Positions 1-6,783 of a stretch of 10,113 nucleotides of DNA are shown one piece after another; positions within the stretch are counted from its first letter, which is position 1; each line of letters starts with the position of its first letter. The DNA comes from an uncultured Caryophanales bacterium (GTDB taxonomy: Bacteria; Bacillota_I; Bacilli_A; RFN20; CAG-826). A program made the translations under genes and the position numbers. Location: positions 1 through 10,113 of the forward strand of contig CAMIVH010000026.1 in the NCBI GenBank assembly GCA_946401755.1. The letters are read 5' to 3'. The notes beneath the pieces were generated by a model that saw nothing but the letters and a program-made list of their open reading frames with translations, was not told the origin of the DNA and did no database searches.

Positions 1-31
1 CGTATTGTCTTAATTTTTCGATAGTTAGCAT
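1..31 (-). CDS. Start of a downstream gene, possibly an Hpt (histidine phosphotransfer) domain protein; cut by the window edge
   Basis: Only ten codons are visible, reading MLTIEKLRQY. A strong AGGAG (minus-strand reading of 41-45) sits 9 bases before this ATG and overlaps the end of the EAL gene, so a real gene clearly starts here, co-transcribed with and translationally close to the c-di-GMP gene. A second ATG at 37-39 in another frame is only 2 bases from the AGGAG and is a poorer start. From memory, this N-terminus resembles small Hpt proteins of gut Bacillota, which begin with similar MLTIEKL-type residues. An Hpt protein next to a REC-containing regulator would make sense as a phosphorelay pair. 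The start is well supported; the Hpt identity is a guess from ten residues. Confidence 0.4.
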   Translation of the reverse strand, partial: MLTIEKLRQY

Positions 32-45
32 AAGTCATTTCTCCT

Positions 46-1716
46 TTATTTTTCCGCGGTTAGGAAGGCCGCAAATTCTTCATTTGGTACAGGTTTAGAG
101 AAGTAATAACCTTGGACAATATCGCAACCTAATTCTTTCAAAACTGCGACCTGTTCTTTAGTCTCTACACCTTCTGCAATTGTTGGTGCTTTCAAGTATG
201 ATGCAATATCGATGATGATTTTAATCATCTTGCTGTCGTTTTCGCTGGTAAAGGCATTACGGATAAAGATCATATCAATCTTCAAAGCGTCAAGTGGAAG
301 CTTGTTAATCATGCTTAAAGATGAATAGCCTGTTCCAAAGTCATCGATTTCAATCTTGAATCCTGCTTCTCGTAAAGCGTTTGTTTTATCAATAATGACA
401 TCGACATTATCAGTACACGCTGACTCGGTAATTTCGAGTAATAAATCACTCGTATTTAAGCCGTTTTCTTTGACGATATTTTGCAATGTTTCAACGAGTG
501 TTGGATCGAACAAATCGATACGCGAAACATTCACTGAAACAGGGACATGTTTATGGTATTTTTCTTGCCATTTTTTCATCTGAGAAGCCGCTTCTTTCCA
601 GACATATAAATCAAGTTGTTGGATAAGACCTTTTTCTTCAAATAAAGGAATAAAAATGCCAGGAGATATCAAACCTTTTTGTGAATGTTTCCATCTCACT
701 AACGCCTCCGCGCTTACTAGTCTTGGAGCCTCTCCTTGGATATTAAATTTTGGTTGATAAAAGACCACGAATTGTCTCTCGTTAATTGCGGTATTAAACT
801 CCTCTAAAAGTTCTTCTTCAAAGAGTTCTTTTTCCTTTAATTTATCATCAAAGATGAAGTAGTTTTTGACCACACTATCTCTGAGTTTGTTAAGGGCAAT
901 TTTCGCTCTTTCAAAACGGACATCAATATCAAGATTCTTATCGACATTTTGATAGATACCCATTTGCACTTTGAGTGGAGTTTTACTTTCCTTATCCACG
1001 TAGATATCAGCGGACATTTCTTCCAAGAACTTTTCATAATCTTCAAAGTGCTGAGCGTAGACAATAAAGGTATCCGCTTCTAAGTGGCAGACCATGCCAG
1101 AGATATTTGGCATTAGCTTCTTAAGGCGTTTGGAAAAACGCACTAAAAGGCTATCACTAAAGGATGTGCCAAAGCGTTCTTTGATGATGTGGAAGGATCT
1201 AATGCCAATCGCAATAGCGTCCATCTCCACATTTGGATTTAATTTATCTTTGTCAGCGACATACTTGTAAAAGTATTCTCTGGTATAAAGTCTTGTTAAG
1301 GCATCTCTTTCAGTGGATTTAATGGTTTGTCTATCTTCAAATAGTTCCACCACTCTATTAATTCTAGCTTTGATGATACTGGAGTCTGGGTATGGTTTTG
1401 AAATAAAGTCTGAAGCACCGTATTGTAAGCACTGCACTTCTAATTCCTTATCGCTTGTTAAAACAATAACTGGAATATTGTTGAGCGCTGTATTTGCTTG
1501 GATGATGTTCAATAACTCTAAGCCTGAAAGTTTAGGCAAGAACAAATCTAAAAGGATAAGTGATAAATCGTCTCTACCACTGTTTAACAATTCAAGAGCG
1601 GTTTCACCATCTTCCGCTTCAATGATTTCAAAGTCATCTAGCAAGATGTTCTTTAAAATCTCGCGGTTAACGAACTCGTCTTCAACAATTAAAATTTTGC
1701 GTTTGTTTTTATTCAT
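46..1716 (-). CDS. Response regulator: REC, degenerate GGDEF and EAL c-di-GMP phosphodiesterase
   Basis: This 556-residue cytoplasmic protein probably hydrolyses cyclic di-GMP under control of a phosphorelay. Residues 7-125 are a receiver domain with acidic pocket E12/D13, phospho-acceptor D57 (LLDLFLP), T87 and K107 (SKP). Residues 137-290 are a diguanylate-cyclase fold starting DALTRLYTREYF, but the signature site reads EADTF (213-217) instead of GGDEF, so cyclase activity is unlikely. Residues 300-553 are an EAL domain with the usual metal and catalytic residues: E337 (EAL), N396, E428 (EITES), D458 and D459 (DDFGTGYSS), K479, E515 (AEGVE) and Q535 (QGYYF). No signal peptide or membrane segment is seen. 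The start is the ATG at 1716, 8 bases after AAAGGAG; the longer frame back to a TTG at 1743 would put that site inside the gene. I see no convincing promoter. The next gene starts 15 bases after the stop codon. Confidence 0.92.
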   Translation of the reverse strand: MNKNKRKILIVEDEFVNREILKNILLDDFEIIEAEDGETALELLNSGRDDLSLILLDLFLPKLSGLELLNIIQANTALNNIPVIVLTSDKELEVQCLQYGASDFISKPYPDSSIIKARINRVVELFEDRQTIKSTERDALTRLYTREYFYKYVADKDKLNPNVEMDAIAIGIRSFHIIKERFGTSFSDSLLVRFSKRLKKLMPNISGMVCHLEADTFIVYAQHFEDYEKFLEEMSADIYVDKESKTPLKVQMGIYQNVDKNLDIDVRFERAKIALNKLRDSVVKNYFIFDDKLKEKELFEEELLEEFNTAINERQFVVFYQPKFNIQGEAPRLVSAEALVRWKHSQKGLISPGIFIPLFEEKGLIQQLDLYVWKEAASQMKKWQEKYHKHVPVSVNVSRIDLFDPTLVETLQNIVKENGLNTSDLLLEITESACTDNVDVIIDKTNALREAGFKIEIDDFGTGYSSLSMINKLPLDALKIDMIFIRNAFTSENDSKMIKIIIDIASYLKAPTIAEGVETKEQVAVLKELGCDIVQGYYFSKPVPNEEFAAFLTAEK

Positions 1717-1724
1717 AATCATTG

Positions 1725-1731
1725 CTCCTTT
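1725..1731 (-). promoter_or_regulatory. Ribosome binding site AAAGGAG of the EAL gene
   Basis: The minus strand reads AAAGGAG, 8 bases before the ATG at 1714-1716. Another in-frame ATG lies 2 bases from the site, too close for normal initiation. The site therefore decides the start at 1716 over the ATG at 1722 and the TTG at 1743. Confidence 0.75.
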
Positions 1732-1795
1732 ATCTTCAATCAAAGTCTCCCATTTTGATAAAAAATGAAAAAATAGCTGATTTTGAACCTAATAA

Positions 1796-1826
1796 CAAAA
1801 AGTATCTACCTTGATGATAGCATACT
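1796..1826 (-). terminator. Intrinsic terminator of the tgt-queA-queH operon
   Basis: On the minus strand AGTAT-G-CTATC, loop ATCAA, GGTAG-ATACT forms a 10-pair stem with one bulged G and one G-U pair, followed by five T. It begins 42 bases after the queH stop. The other strand also has a T run after the same stem, so it could work in both directions, although no plus-strand gene approaches it. Confidence 0.75.
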
Positions 1827-1867
1827 TTTTTATTGATTAAACTTTGAAAAGCGCAAATTGTAATTAA

Positions 1868-2494
1868 TTACAGTTCTTCTTTTGTGGTGCGAATTGAGAA
1901 TTTACAACCACAGTAATGTTGGAAATATAATCCATATTTACGGACTATATCTAAAGATTTTTCATAACCACCATTCTTTTTAAAGTCCGCTGGTAGCCAT
2001 TTAACTCTTTTGCCTTCCGCTAATTCAAAACCAATCTTATTTAAGTCTTGCGAGTTCTTAAATCTAGAGATACTCATAACAGTGCCAACATAGTCATAGC
2101 CACGTTCTTCAGCAAGCTCGACAGCTTGGCTTAATCTCTTTCTAAAACAAACACGGCAGCGATCCATTCCTTCACGTTGACTAGCGTATGGTTCTAAATC
2201 TTTGTTGTAGGTTGCATTATCATAGTCAAATTCAATGACTTCAATATCCGCAGATATAGCTTTCAAGTAGCCCTTTAGTTCATTGAGTCGACGGTTGTAT
2301 TCTTCCTCAGGATAAATATTGGAATTGTTATAGATGATGGTGATCTTGAAATAGTCTTTGATTAATTCATAAGGATAAGTAAAGCAAGGACCACAGCAAA
2401 CATGTAAAAGAAGTGTTGGTTTCTCACCAGATTCCACTAGGTTTTTAAGTAACCGTTCTTGCTCTTTTTGGTAATTAATCTTTGTCTCTTCCAT
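1868..2494 (-). CDS. queH: Epoxyqueuosine reductase QueH (DUF208 family)
   Basis: QueH carries out the last step of queuosine synthesis, reducing epoxyqueuosine to queuosine in the tRNA anticodon, and is unrelated to the cobalamin-dependent QueG. The 208-residue protein has the family's cysteine signatures: HVCCGPC (31-37), DRCRVCF with C113 and C116, and YCGCKFS near the C-terminus with C195 and C197. Members of the family bind an iron-sulfur cluster and use a cysteine pair for electron transfer. Also typical are YNNSNIYP (55-62) and SISRFKNSQDLNKIG. I chose the ATG at 2494, which overlaps queA by 20 bases and gives the usual N-terminal length; the frame extends to a TTG at 2515 with an in-frame ATG at 2509. 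A GGAG lies 15 bases before the 2494 ATG, so translation probably depends on coupling to queA. Confidence 0.93.
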   Translation of the reverse strand: MEETKINYQKEQERLLKNLVESGEKPTLLLHVCCGPCFTYPYELIKDYFKITIIYNNSNIYPEEEYNRRLNELKGYLKAISADIEVIEFDYDNATYNKDLEPYASQREGMDRCRVCFRKRLSQAVELAEERGYDYVGTVMSISRFKNSQDLNKIGFELAEGKRVKWLPADFKKNGGYEKSLDIVRKYGLYFQHYCGCKFSIRTTKEEL

Positions 2495-3515
2495 AAATGA
2501 ACATCGCATCTCCAAATGAGAAGAATCTATATTTTTCTTCTACTGCATGCTTATAAACTTCTAAGGTAAATTCTCTTCCCATAAAAGCGGAAACAAGCAT
2601 GATTAATGTTGATTTTGGCAAATGGAAATTTGTGATTAAAGCATCGATTGTTTTATACTCATAACCAGGTTCAATGAATATATTAGTGGCTTCTCTTGTA
2701 GGTTTAAATTCACCATACTTAGAAAAGTTAGCTTCTAGGGTTCTAACGGATGTTGTACCAATGGCAATAATGCGTTGACCGTTTGCTTTAGCGGCGTTTA
2801 ATTTGGCTGCGGATTCTTCACTCATTTCATAGACTTCACTATGCATGACGTGATCTTTAGTGTCTTCAACCTTAACTGGTCTAAAAGTACCCAAGCCAAT
2901 GTGTAAAGTAACATCAACGATTTCAACACCTTTAGCTTTTAACTTCTCAAAGATTTCTTCAGTGAAATGGAAACCCGCTGTTGGAGCGGCTGCACTACCT
3001 TCGTATTTAGCGTAGACAGTTTGATATCTATCATTAGTGCATAATTGTTGAGCGATATATGGAGGTAAAGGCATTTTGCCTAGTTGATCTAAGACTTCTA
3101 AGAAGATGCCTTCATAAATGAATTTAAAAACGCGAAGACCTTCTTCTCTTTCTTCAATACATTCAGCAATGAGTTTTCCTTCACCAAAATCGACACGAGC
3201 GCCGACTTTTAATGATTTAGCAGGTCTAGTTAAGCATTCCCAGTTATCGCCTTCTAATTGCTTCAAAAGCAATAATTCACAGTGCGCTCCAGTAACTTCT
3301 TTAACGCCTAATAATCTCGCAGGAATAACTTTAGTGTTATTTCTCACTAAAACATCGCCTTCATGTAAGTAGTCGATGATATCGTAAAAGTGCTTATCAG
3401 TGTAAGTGTGTTCATCTTTATTAACAACGCAAAGACGTGAGTGATCTCTTTTTTCACTTGGTCTTTGAGCGATTAATTCTTCGGGAAGATAATAATCAAA
3501 TAAATTAATATTCAT
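2475..3515 (-). CDS. queA: S-adenosylmethionine:tRNA ribosyltransferase-isomerase QueA
   Basis: QueA transfers and rearranges the ribosyl part of S-adenosylmethionine onto preQ1 in tRNA, giving epoxyqueuosine. The 346-residue length is normal for the family. Recognisable blocks are the N-terminal FDYYLPEELIAQRP, the DVLVRNNTKVIPARL stretch (54-68), MPLPPYI (148-154), AAAPTAGFHFT (175-185), HIGLGTFRPV (205-214), AIGTTSVRTLE (251-261) and the C-terminal TNFHLPKSTLIMLVSAF. Its ATG overlaps the tgt stop by one base (TAATG), and an AGAGG lies about 6-7 bases upstream inside the end of tgt, so the two are translationally coupled. The last residues (IYGRDKD) run a little past the usual end and overlap the start of queH. 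Confidence 0.97.
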   Translation of the reverse strand: MNINLFDYYLPEELIAQRPSEKRDHSRLCVVNKDEHTYTDKHFYDIIDYLHEGDVLVRNNTKVIPARLLGVKEVTGAHCELLLLKQLEGDNWECLTRPAKSLKVGARVDFGEGKLIAECIEEREEGLRVFKFIYEGIFLEVLDQLGKMPLPPYIAQQLCTNDRYQTVYAKYEGSAAAPTAGFHFTEEIFEKLKAKGVEIVDVTLHIGLGTFRPVKVEDTKDHVMHSEVYEMSEESAAKLNAAKANGQRIIAIGTTSVRTLEANFSKYGEFKPTREATNIFIEPGYEYKTIDALITNFHLPKSTLIMLVSAFMGREFTLEVYKHAVEEKYRFFSFGDAMFIYGRDKD

Positions 3516-4639
3516 TAAAAGCCTCTTTCATCACCAAACTCAGCGAGTTTCTCTTTCATGAATTCTTCGTATCTATCTTCTTGGATAGCCACTCTGGCTT
3601 CTTCAACAAGTCTAATTAAGAATCTAACGTTATGAATAGACATTAAGCGTTTACCAAATGTTTCATCACAAATATGTAAGTGTCTTAAATATGCTTTTGT
3701 GTAGTTCTTGCAGCAATAGCAATCACACTTATCATCTAATGGAGTAAAGTCTTCTTTATACTTTTCATTCTTGATGTTTACGCGGCCATGACTTGTCATC
3801 AAAGCACCGTGTCTTGCTAATCTAGTTGGTAAGACACAGTCAAACATATCAACACCACGTAAGATACTTCCTAAGATGTAGTCAATAGATCCAATACCCA
3901 TGACATATCTTGGTTTATCTTCTGGTAAGTATTTAATAGCGTAATCAATCATTTCGAAGAATTTATCTTTTGGTTCACCAATGGATGTACCACCGATGGA
4001 ATAGCCTGGGAAATCCATTTTGACTAATTCTTCAGCGCACATTTTTCTTAAGTCTTCGTAGTCGCCACCTTGGACAATACCAAATAAAGCTTGGTCTTCT
4101 CTAGTGTGAGCCTCTAAGCCACGCTTCGCCCATCTTAATGTTCTTTCAGTGGATTTCTTACAGTAGTTATAATCCGCTGGCCAAGGAATGCATTCATCAA
4201 AAGACATAGCAATATCAGAGCCAAGTTTTTCTTGAATACCAATAGAAACTTCTGGAGAGAAGAATAATCTATCGCCATTTAAGTGGCTCTTGAATTCAAC
4301 GCCTTCTTCGGTGATTTTACGATTTTCCGCGAGCGAAAAGACTTGGAAACCACCACTATCTGTGAGGATTGGACCATCCCAGTTCATGAACTTATGGAGA
4401 CCACCCGCTTTAGCAACGATATCCGCTCCTGGTCTGATAGAGAGGTGATATGTATTGCCTAAGATAGTACCTGCTCCCATTTGATGGAGTTCTTCTGGGG
4501 ATAAGGTTTTAACTGTGGCTAAAGTACCAACAGGCATAAACATTGGCACTTCACAATCGCCATGAGGTGTGTGGAGAATACCATATCTTGCGCCTGTTTT
4601 CTTATCAACGTGTTTGATTTCTAAATAAAAGTTTTTCAT
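3515..4639 (-). CDS. tgt: tRNA-guanine transglycosylase
   Basis: Tgt swaps guanine-34 for preQ1 in tRNAs with GUN anticodons (Asp, Asn, His, Tyr). The 374-residue protein has the full bacterial layout: HTPHG and PMFMPVGTLATVK (32-44), the catalytic acid/base D94 in LTDSGGFQVFSL, the FDEC segment with C150, GIVQGG (187-192), the nucleophile D267 in GVDMFDCVLPTR, and zinc ligands C305, C307, C310 with H336. QueA and QueH downstream imply a preQ1 rather than queuine substrate. The substrate-pocket loop reads GGTSIGEP, where many Tgts have GGLSVGEP; whether this matters is unknown. The start matches homologs in length. No ribosome binding site precedes the ATG, and a -10 box ends 9 bases before it. 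No genes for preQ1 synthesis are visible in the window. Confidence 0.97.
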   Translation of the reverse strand: MKNFYLEIKHVDKKTGARYGILHTPHGDCEVPMFMPVGTLATVKTLSPEELHQMGAGTILGNTYHLSIRPGADIVAKAGGLHKFMNWDGPILTDSGGFQVFSLAENRKITEEGVEFKSHLNGDRLFFSPEVSIGIQEKLGSDIAMSFDECIPWPADYNYCKKSTERTLRWAKRGLEAHTREDQALFGIVQGGDYEDLRKMCAEELVKMDFPGYSIGGTSIGEPKDKFFEMIDYAIKYLPEDKPRYVMGIGSIDYILGSILRGVDMFDCVLPTRLARHGALMTSHGRVNIKNEKYKEDFTPLDDKCDCYCCKNYTKAYLRHLHICDETFGKRLMSIHNVRFLIRLVEEARVAIQEDRYEEFMKEKLAEFGDERGF

Positions 4640-4648
4640 AACGTAGTT

Positions 4649-4676
4649 ATTATACTTATTAAAAGAAATTCTTCAA
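4649..4676 (-). promoter_or_regulatory. Promoter of the tgt-queA-queH operon, predicting a leaderless mRNA
   Basis: The minus strand has a perfect TATAAT (4649-4654) with TTGAAG (4671-4676, four of six matches) 16 bases upstream. Transcription would start about 2-3 bases before the tgt ATG. The nine bases between the -10 box and the ATG (AACTACGTT) contain no Shine-Dalgarno sequence. There is no room for a preQ1 riboswitch between this promoter and tgt. Confidence 0.6.
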
Positions 4677-4678
4677 AC

Positions 4679-4702
4679 AAAAAGCGTAGCTCTTTGCTAC
4701 GC
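4679..4702 (-). terminator. Intrinsic terminator of the GH43 gene
   Basis: The minus strand reads GCGTAGC, loop AAAGA, GCTACGC, then TTTTT: a perfect 7-pair GC-rich stem with a T run, starting 20 bases after the GH43 stop. It lies directly upstream of the tgt promoter, insulating the two units. Confidence 0.88.
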
Positions 4703-4721
4703 CTTGTTAGTGTTAGTTATC

Positions 4722-6140
4722 TTATTTAAGGATAAGTTTTCTTAAATTGAGAGCGCCTTTACCTTCGTAAACGAATGTAACTTGATCTTTTTCGCCACCT
4801 TTTTCAACTGGGAATTCGATCACTGCTTCACCGTTAACGTTGATATCTTGAGCGGCTTCTTTTTCACCATACTTCATGATGAGTTTGCCTTGGGCTTTAC
4901 CATCTAACTTAACGCCAAATGATTTGGTCTTCTTTAAGTCGAAGTATTTATAGGTGATGGAACAACCATCGTTGAAGTTCTTAATGTATTGGTTTGGATT
5001 TTCTTCTCTATCTTTACCTTCTTGGGTTAAGAATGGTTCTTTACCATGGCCACCTTTGAAGATGCCGTAGAATCTGTTACCATCCTTAGCTCTTAAGCCA
5101 CAGCAGATAGAAGCGAAGTATTCACCTTCACCTGGTAATGGTTTGCCATATAAACCTTGGGATGTTCTTTCAACTTGTTTGAAGGAACCATCTTTTTCCA
5201 TGAACATTTCTTCTGCGAAGCCTTGTCTGGAGAATTGGCATTTATTTGTTTGTCTGTGGGCGAACACATAGTAACGACCATTAACTTCCACCATGGAGCC
5301 GTGTGTGTTACCTGTGAAGTCACAAGCGTCTTTACTATTTTCAATGCCTCTTAAACCAATATCACCATTAGAGACTAATGTGCCACCTTTTCTGAATGGA
5401 CCTTTTGGTGTATCACCGATACAGTAGAATAATTCATGACCGGCTTGTGAGGAATAGATGAAATAATATTTGTCTTTGAATTTACGCATTGAGCTCGCTT
5501 CAAAGAAAGCGTGGATACCATATTCACCATCCTTATCACATTGGATGGATGGAACTGTGGTAATTGGTTCACTGATAACTGTGACCATGTCTTTTGGATC
5601 GAGTTCAACGACCGCACCACCAAGAATGTTCTTAGCGCTTAAGCCTAAAACTGGATAGAACAAGGCAGAACCATAGTATAAATAGACATGACCATCTTCA
5701 ACATAGACTGCTGGGTCAAATGGTGCATAGTTCTTTTGCCATTTTGATAAATCAACTTTACCATGGAATTTGAATGGGCCAGCTGGAGAATCAGCAACAG
5801 CACAACGAATAACCCATGAACCTTTTGTAAAGCCAGGTGCTGGTGAATAATAAATGTAATATTTACCATCTGGACCTTGGCAAACGTCAGGAGCATAGAA
5901 TTGGGTTTTCATTTTATTTAATGGGTCATCTGTCTTCTTCCAAATAACACCTTCGTAACGCCAATCAGATAAATCATCAAGTGGAGCGGACCAAGTGATG
6001 TAGTCATTTAAACAGAAACCGCTGCTACCAAAACGGTCATGTGAGCCGTAGACGTAAACACGTCCATTAAAAACGTGTGGTTCACCGTCTGGGACGTATT
6101 CAAAATTTGGTAAGTACGGATTAGTTACAACTTTTTTCAT
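4722..6140 (-). CDS. Glycoside hydrolase family 43 (beta-xylosidase / alpha-L-arabinofuranosidase type), cytoplasmic
   Basis: This 472-residue protein probably releases xylose or arabinose from short plant-derived oligosaccharides. The first 340 residues or so form the five-bladed propeller of GH43. The three catalytic acids are visible: base D18 in PDGEPHVF, pKa modulator D142 in PFDPAVY, and general acid E214 in FFEASSM. D84 (YAPDV) and H280 (TGNTHG) match other conserved positions, the latter likely at the central metal. Residues from about 385 to 472 look like a beta-sandwich accessory domain similar to CBM6-type modules. There is no signal peptide, so it should act on imported sugars. 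The ATG has an excellent AGGAGAG site 7 bases upstream. It is a single-gene unit with its own promoter and terminator and no sugar transporter or regulator beside it. The exact substrate cannot be read from sequence. Confidence 0.92.
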   Translation of the reverse strand: MKKVVTNPYLPNFEYVPDGEPHVFNGRVYVYGSHDRFGSSGFCLNDYITWSAPLDDLSDWRYEGVIWKKTDDPLNKMKTQFYAPDVCQGPDGKYYIYYSPAPGFTKGSWVIRCAVADSPAGPFKFHGKVDLSKWQKNYAPFDPAVYVEDGHVYLYYGSALFYPVLGLSAKNILGGAVVELDPKDMVTVISEPITTVPSIQCDKDGEYGIHAFFEASSMRKFKDKYYFIYSSQAGHELFYCIGDTPKGPFRKGGTLVSNGDIGLRGIENSKDACDFTGNTHGSMVEVNGRYYVFAHRQTNKCQFSRQGFAEEMFMEKDGSFKQVERTSQGLYGKPLPGEGEYFASICCGLRAKDGNRFYGIFKGGHGKEPFLTQEGKDREENPNQYIKNFNDGCSITYKYFDLKKTKSFGVKLDGKAQGKLIMKYGEKEAAQDINVNGEAVIEFPVEKGGEKDQVTFVYEGKGALNLRKLILK

Positions 6141-6147
6141 TATAAAA

Positions 6148-6166
6148 CTCTCCTATATGTACATAT
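6148..6166 (-). promoter_or_regulatory. GH43 ribosome binding site with an adjoining 12-base palindrome
   Basis: AGGAGAG (6148-6154) lies 7 bases before the ATG. Directly upstream is a perfect palindrome, ATATGTACATAT (6155-6166). Its place in the leader, just downstream of the predicted transcription start, would suit a repressor operator for a sugar-regulated gene, but a palindrome of only A/T plus one GTAC core could be chance. Confidence 0.4.
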
Positions 6167-6178
6167 CCACTTTACAAC

Positions 6179-6237
6179 AAAAAAGCATTCGCAATGATTG
6201 TAAACTTGCTATTTGCATATGACAATCTTACGAATGC
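6179..6237 (-). terminator. Intrinsic terminator of the five-gene operon
   Basis: On the minus strand GCATTCG (6231-6237) pairs with CGAATGC (6185-6191), and GATTGT pairs with ACAATC further in, separated by a short imperfect AT stretch. This gives about 16 pairs with a 20-base loop, followed by TTTTTT. It begins 12 bases after the nitroreductase stop codon. Confidence 0.85.
6197..6225 (-). promoter_or_regulatory. Candidate GH43 promoter inside the upstream terminator hairpin
   Basis: The minus strand has TTGTCA (6220-6225, five of six matches) and TACAAT (6197-6202, five of six) separated by exactly 17 bases. Transcription would start near 6190 and give a leader of about 50 bases that includes the palindrome and ribosome binding site. 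Both boxes fall in the arms and loop of the preceding terminator. No better promoter is seen in the 108-base gap. Confidence 0.5.
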
Positions 6238-6248
6238 GCGTGTTTTAA

Positions 6249-6767
6249 TTAGAGAACCTTAATGAAGTCTTCTTTTCTCTCTTTCACTTGAAGAGAGGCT
6301 TCATCTTGTGGATAGCCAAGGATACAGCTGCCCACGATTTTATAGTTTTCAGGAATGCCTAGAGCCTTTTTAACTTTTAACCCATTTTTAGTATTGAATA
6401 AATCATCGAATTGATTGATCCAACAAGATGCAAGTTTTAAAGCGTGAGCCGCTAAGAACATGTTTTCTAAGATGCAGGAACAATCTTTATCAGTGAACAT
6501 ATCTTCACGAGGAGCACCCACTAAGATAATTGTTTTAGCGCCATACATGCAGTCACGATTCTGTTCATTTAGCGACAACGTCCTCAACTTTTCGACATAT
6601 CTCTTACTGTTTACAACATAGACATTAGCGATTTGTCTGTTTTTCGCGCTTGGGGCGTATTTACCAGCTTCCGCTACTTCTAAGGCTTTTTTGAGTGAAA
6701 CTTTCTTGTCGCTATAAGCTCTACAGCTAACGCGAGATTTGATGAGTTTAATGGTTTTGTTTTCCAT
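6249..6767 (-). CDS. Small nitroreductase-family flavoprotein
   Basis: This 172-residue protein belongs to the FMN-dependent nitroreductase fold, at the short end of the family. Visible signatures are the N-terminal SRVSCRAYSD (11-20), matching the FMN-phosphate-binding RRSxRxF motif, APSAKNRQ (38-45), matching APSAxNxQP, and the helix ILENMFLAAHALKLASCWI (99-117), matching the conserved dimer-interface and flavin region. The end (IVGSCILGYP) matches the typical GxxxLGYP strand. It should be a soluble NAD(P)H- or substrate-dependent oxidoreductase, probably homodimeric; the physiological substrate is unknown. It is the last gene of the operon, 16 bases after the kinase-like gene. A GAGG just after that gene's stop codon lies about 12 bases from the ATG, rather far. 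Confidence 0.88.
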   Translation of the reverse strand: MENKTIKLIKSRVSCRAYSDKKVSLKKALEVAEAGKYAPSAKNRQIANVYVVNSKRYVEKLRTLSLNEQNRDCMYGAKTIILVGAPREDMFTDKDCSCILENMFLAAHALKLASCWINQFDDLFNTKNGLKVKKALGIPENYKIVGSCILGYPQDEASLQVKERKEDFIKVL

Positions 6768-6783
6768 AAATTCTTTTAACCTC

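Noticed and set aside
1313..1768. A 151-residue open frame on the plus strand opposite the receiver domain
   Set aside because: It is antisense to a clearly conserved REC domain, is rich in serine and leucine as expected for a shadow frame, and has no ribosome binding site or family motif.
1717..1795. Promoter for the EAL regulator (TTGTTA and TATTTT about 16 bases apart)
   Set aside because: Each box has weak matches in a T-rich stretch where such pairs arise by chance, and the -35 would sit in the T run of the upstream terminator.
4640..4721. A preQ1 riboswitch upstream of tgt
   Set aside because: The 82-base gap is filled by the GH43 terminator and the tgt promoter, and the predicted transcript has almost no leader, leaving no room for an aptamer.
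5093..5896. Several 60-83 residue open frames on both strands within the GH43 gene
   Set aside because: They overlap the GH43 catalytic domain in other frames and carry no recognisable domain or ribosome binding site.
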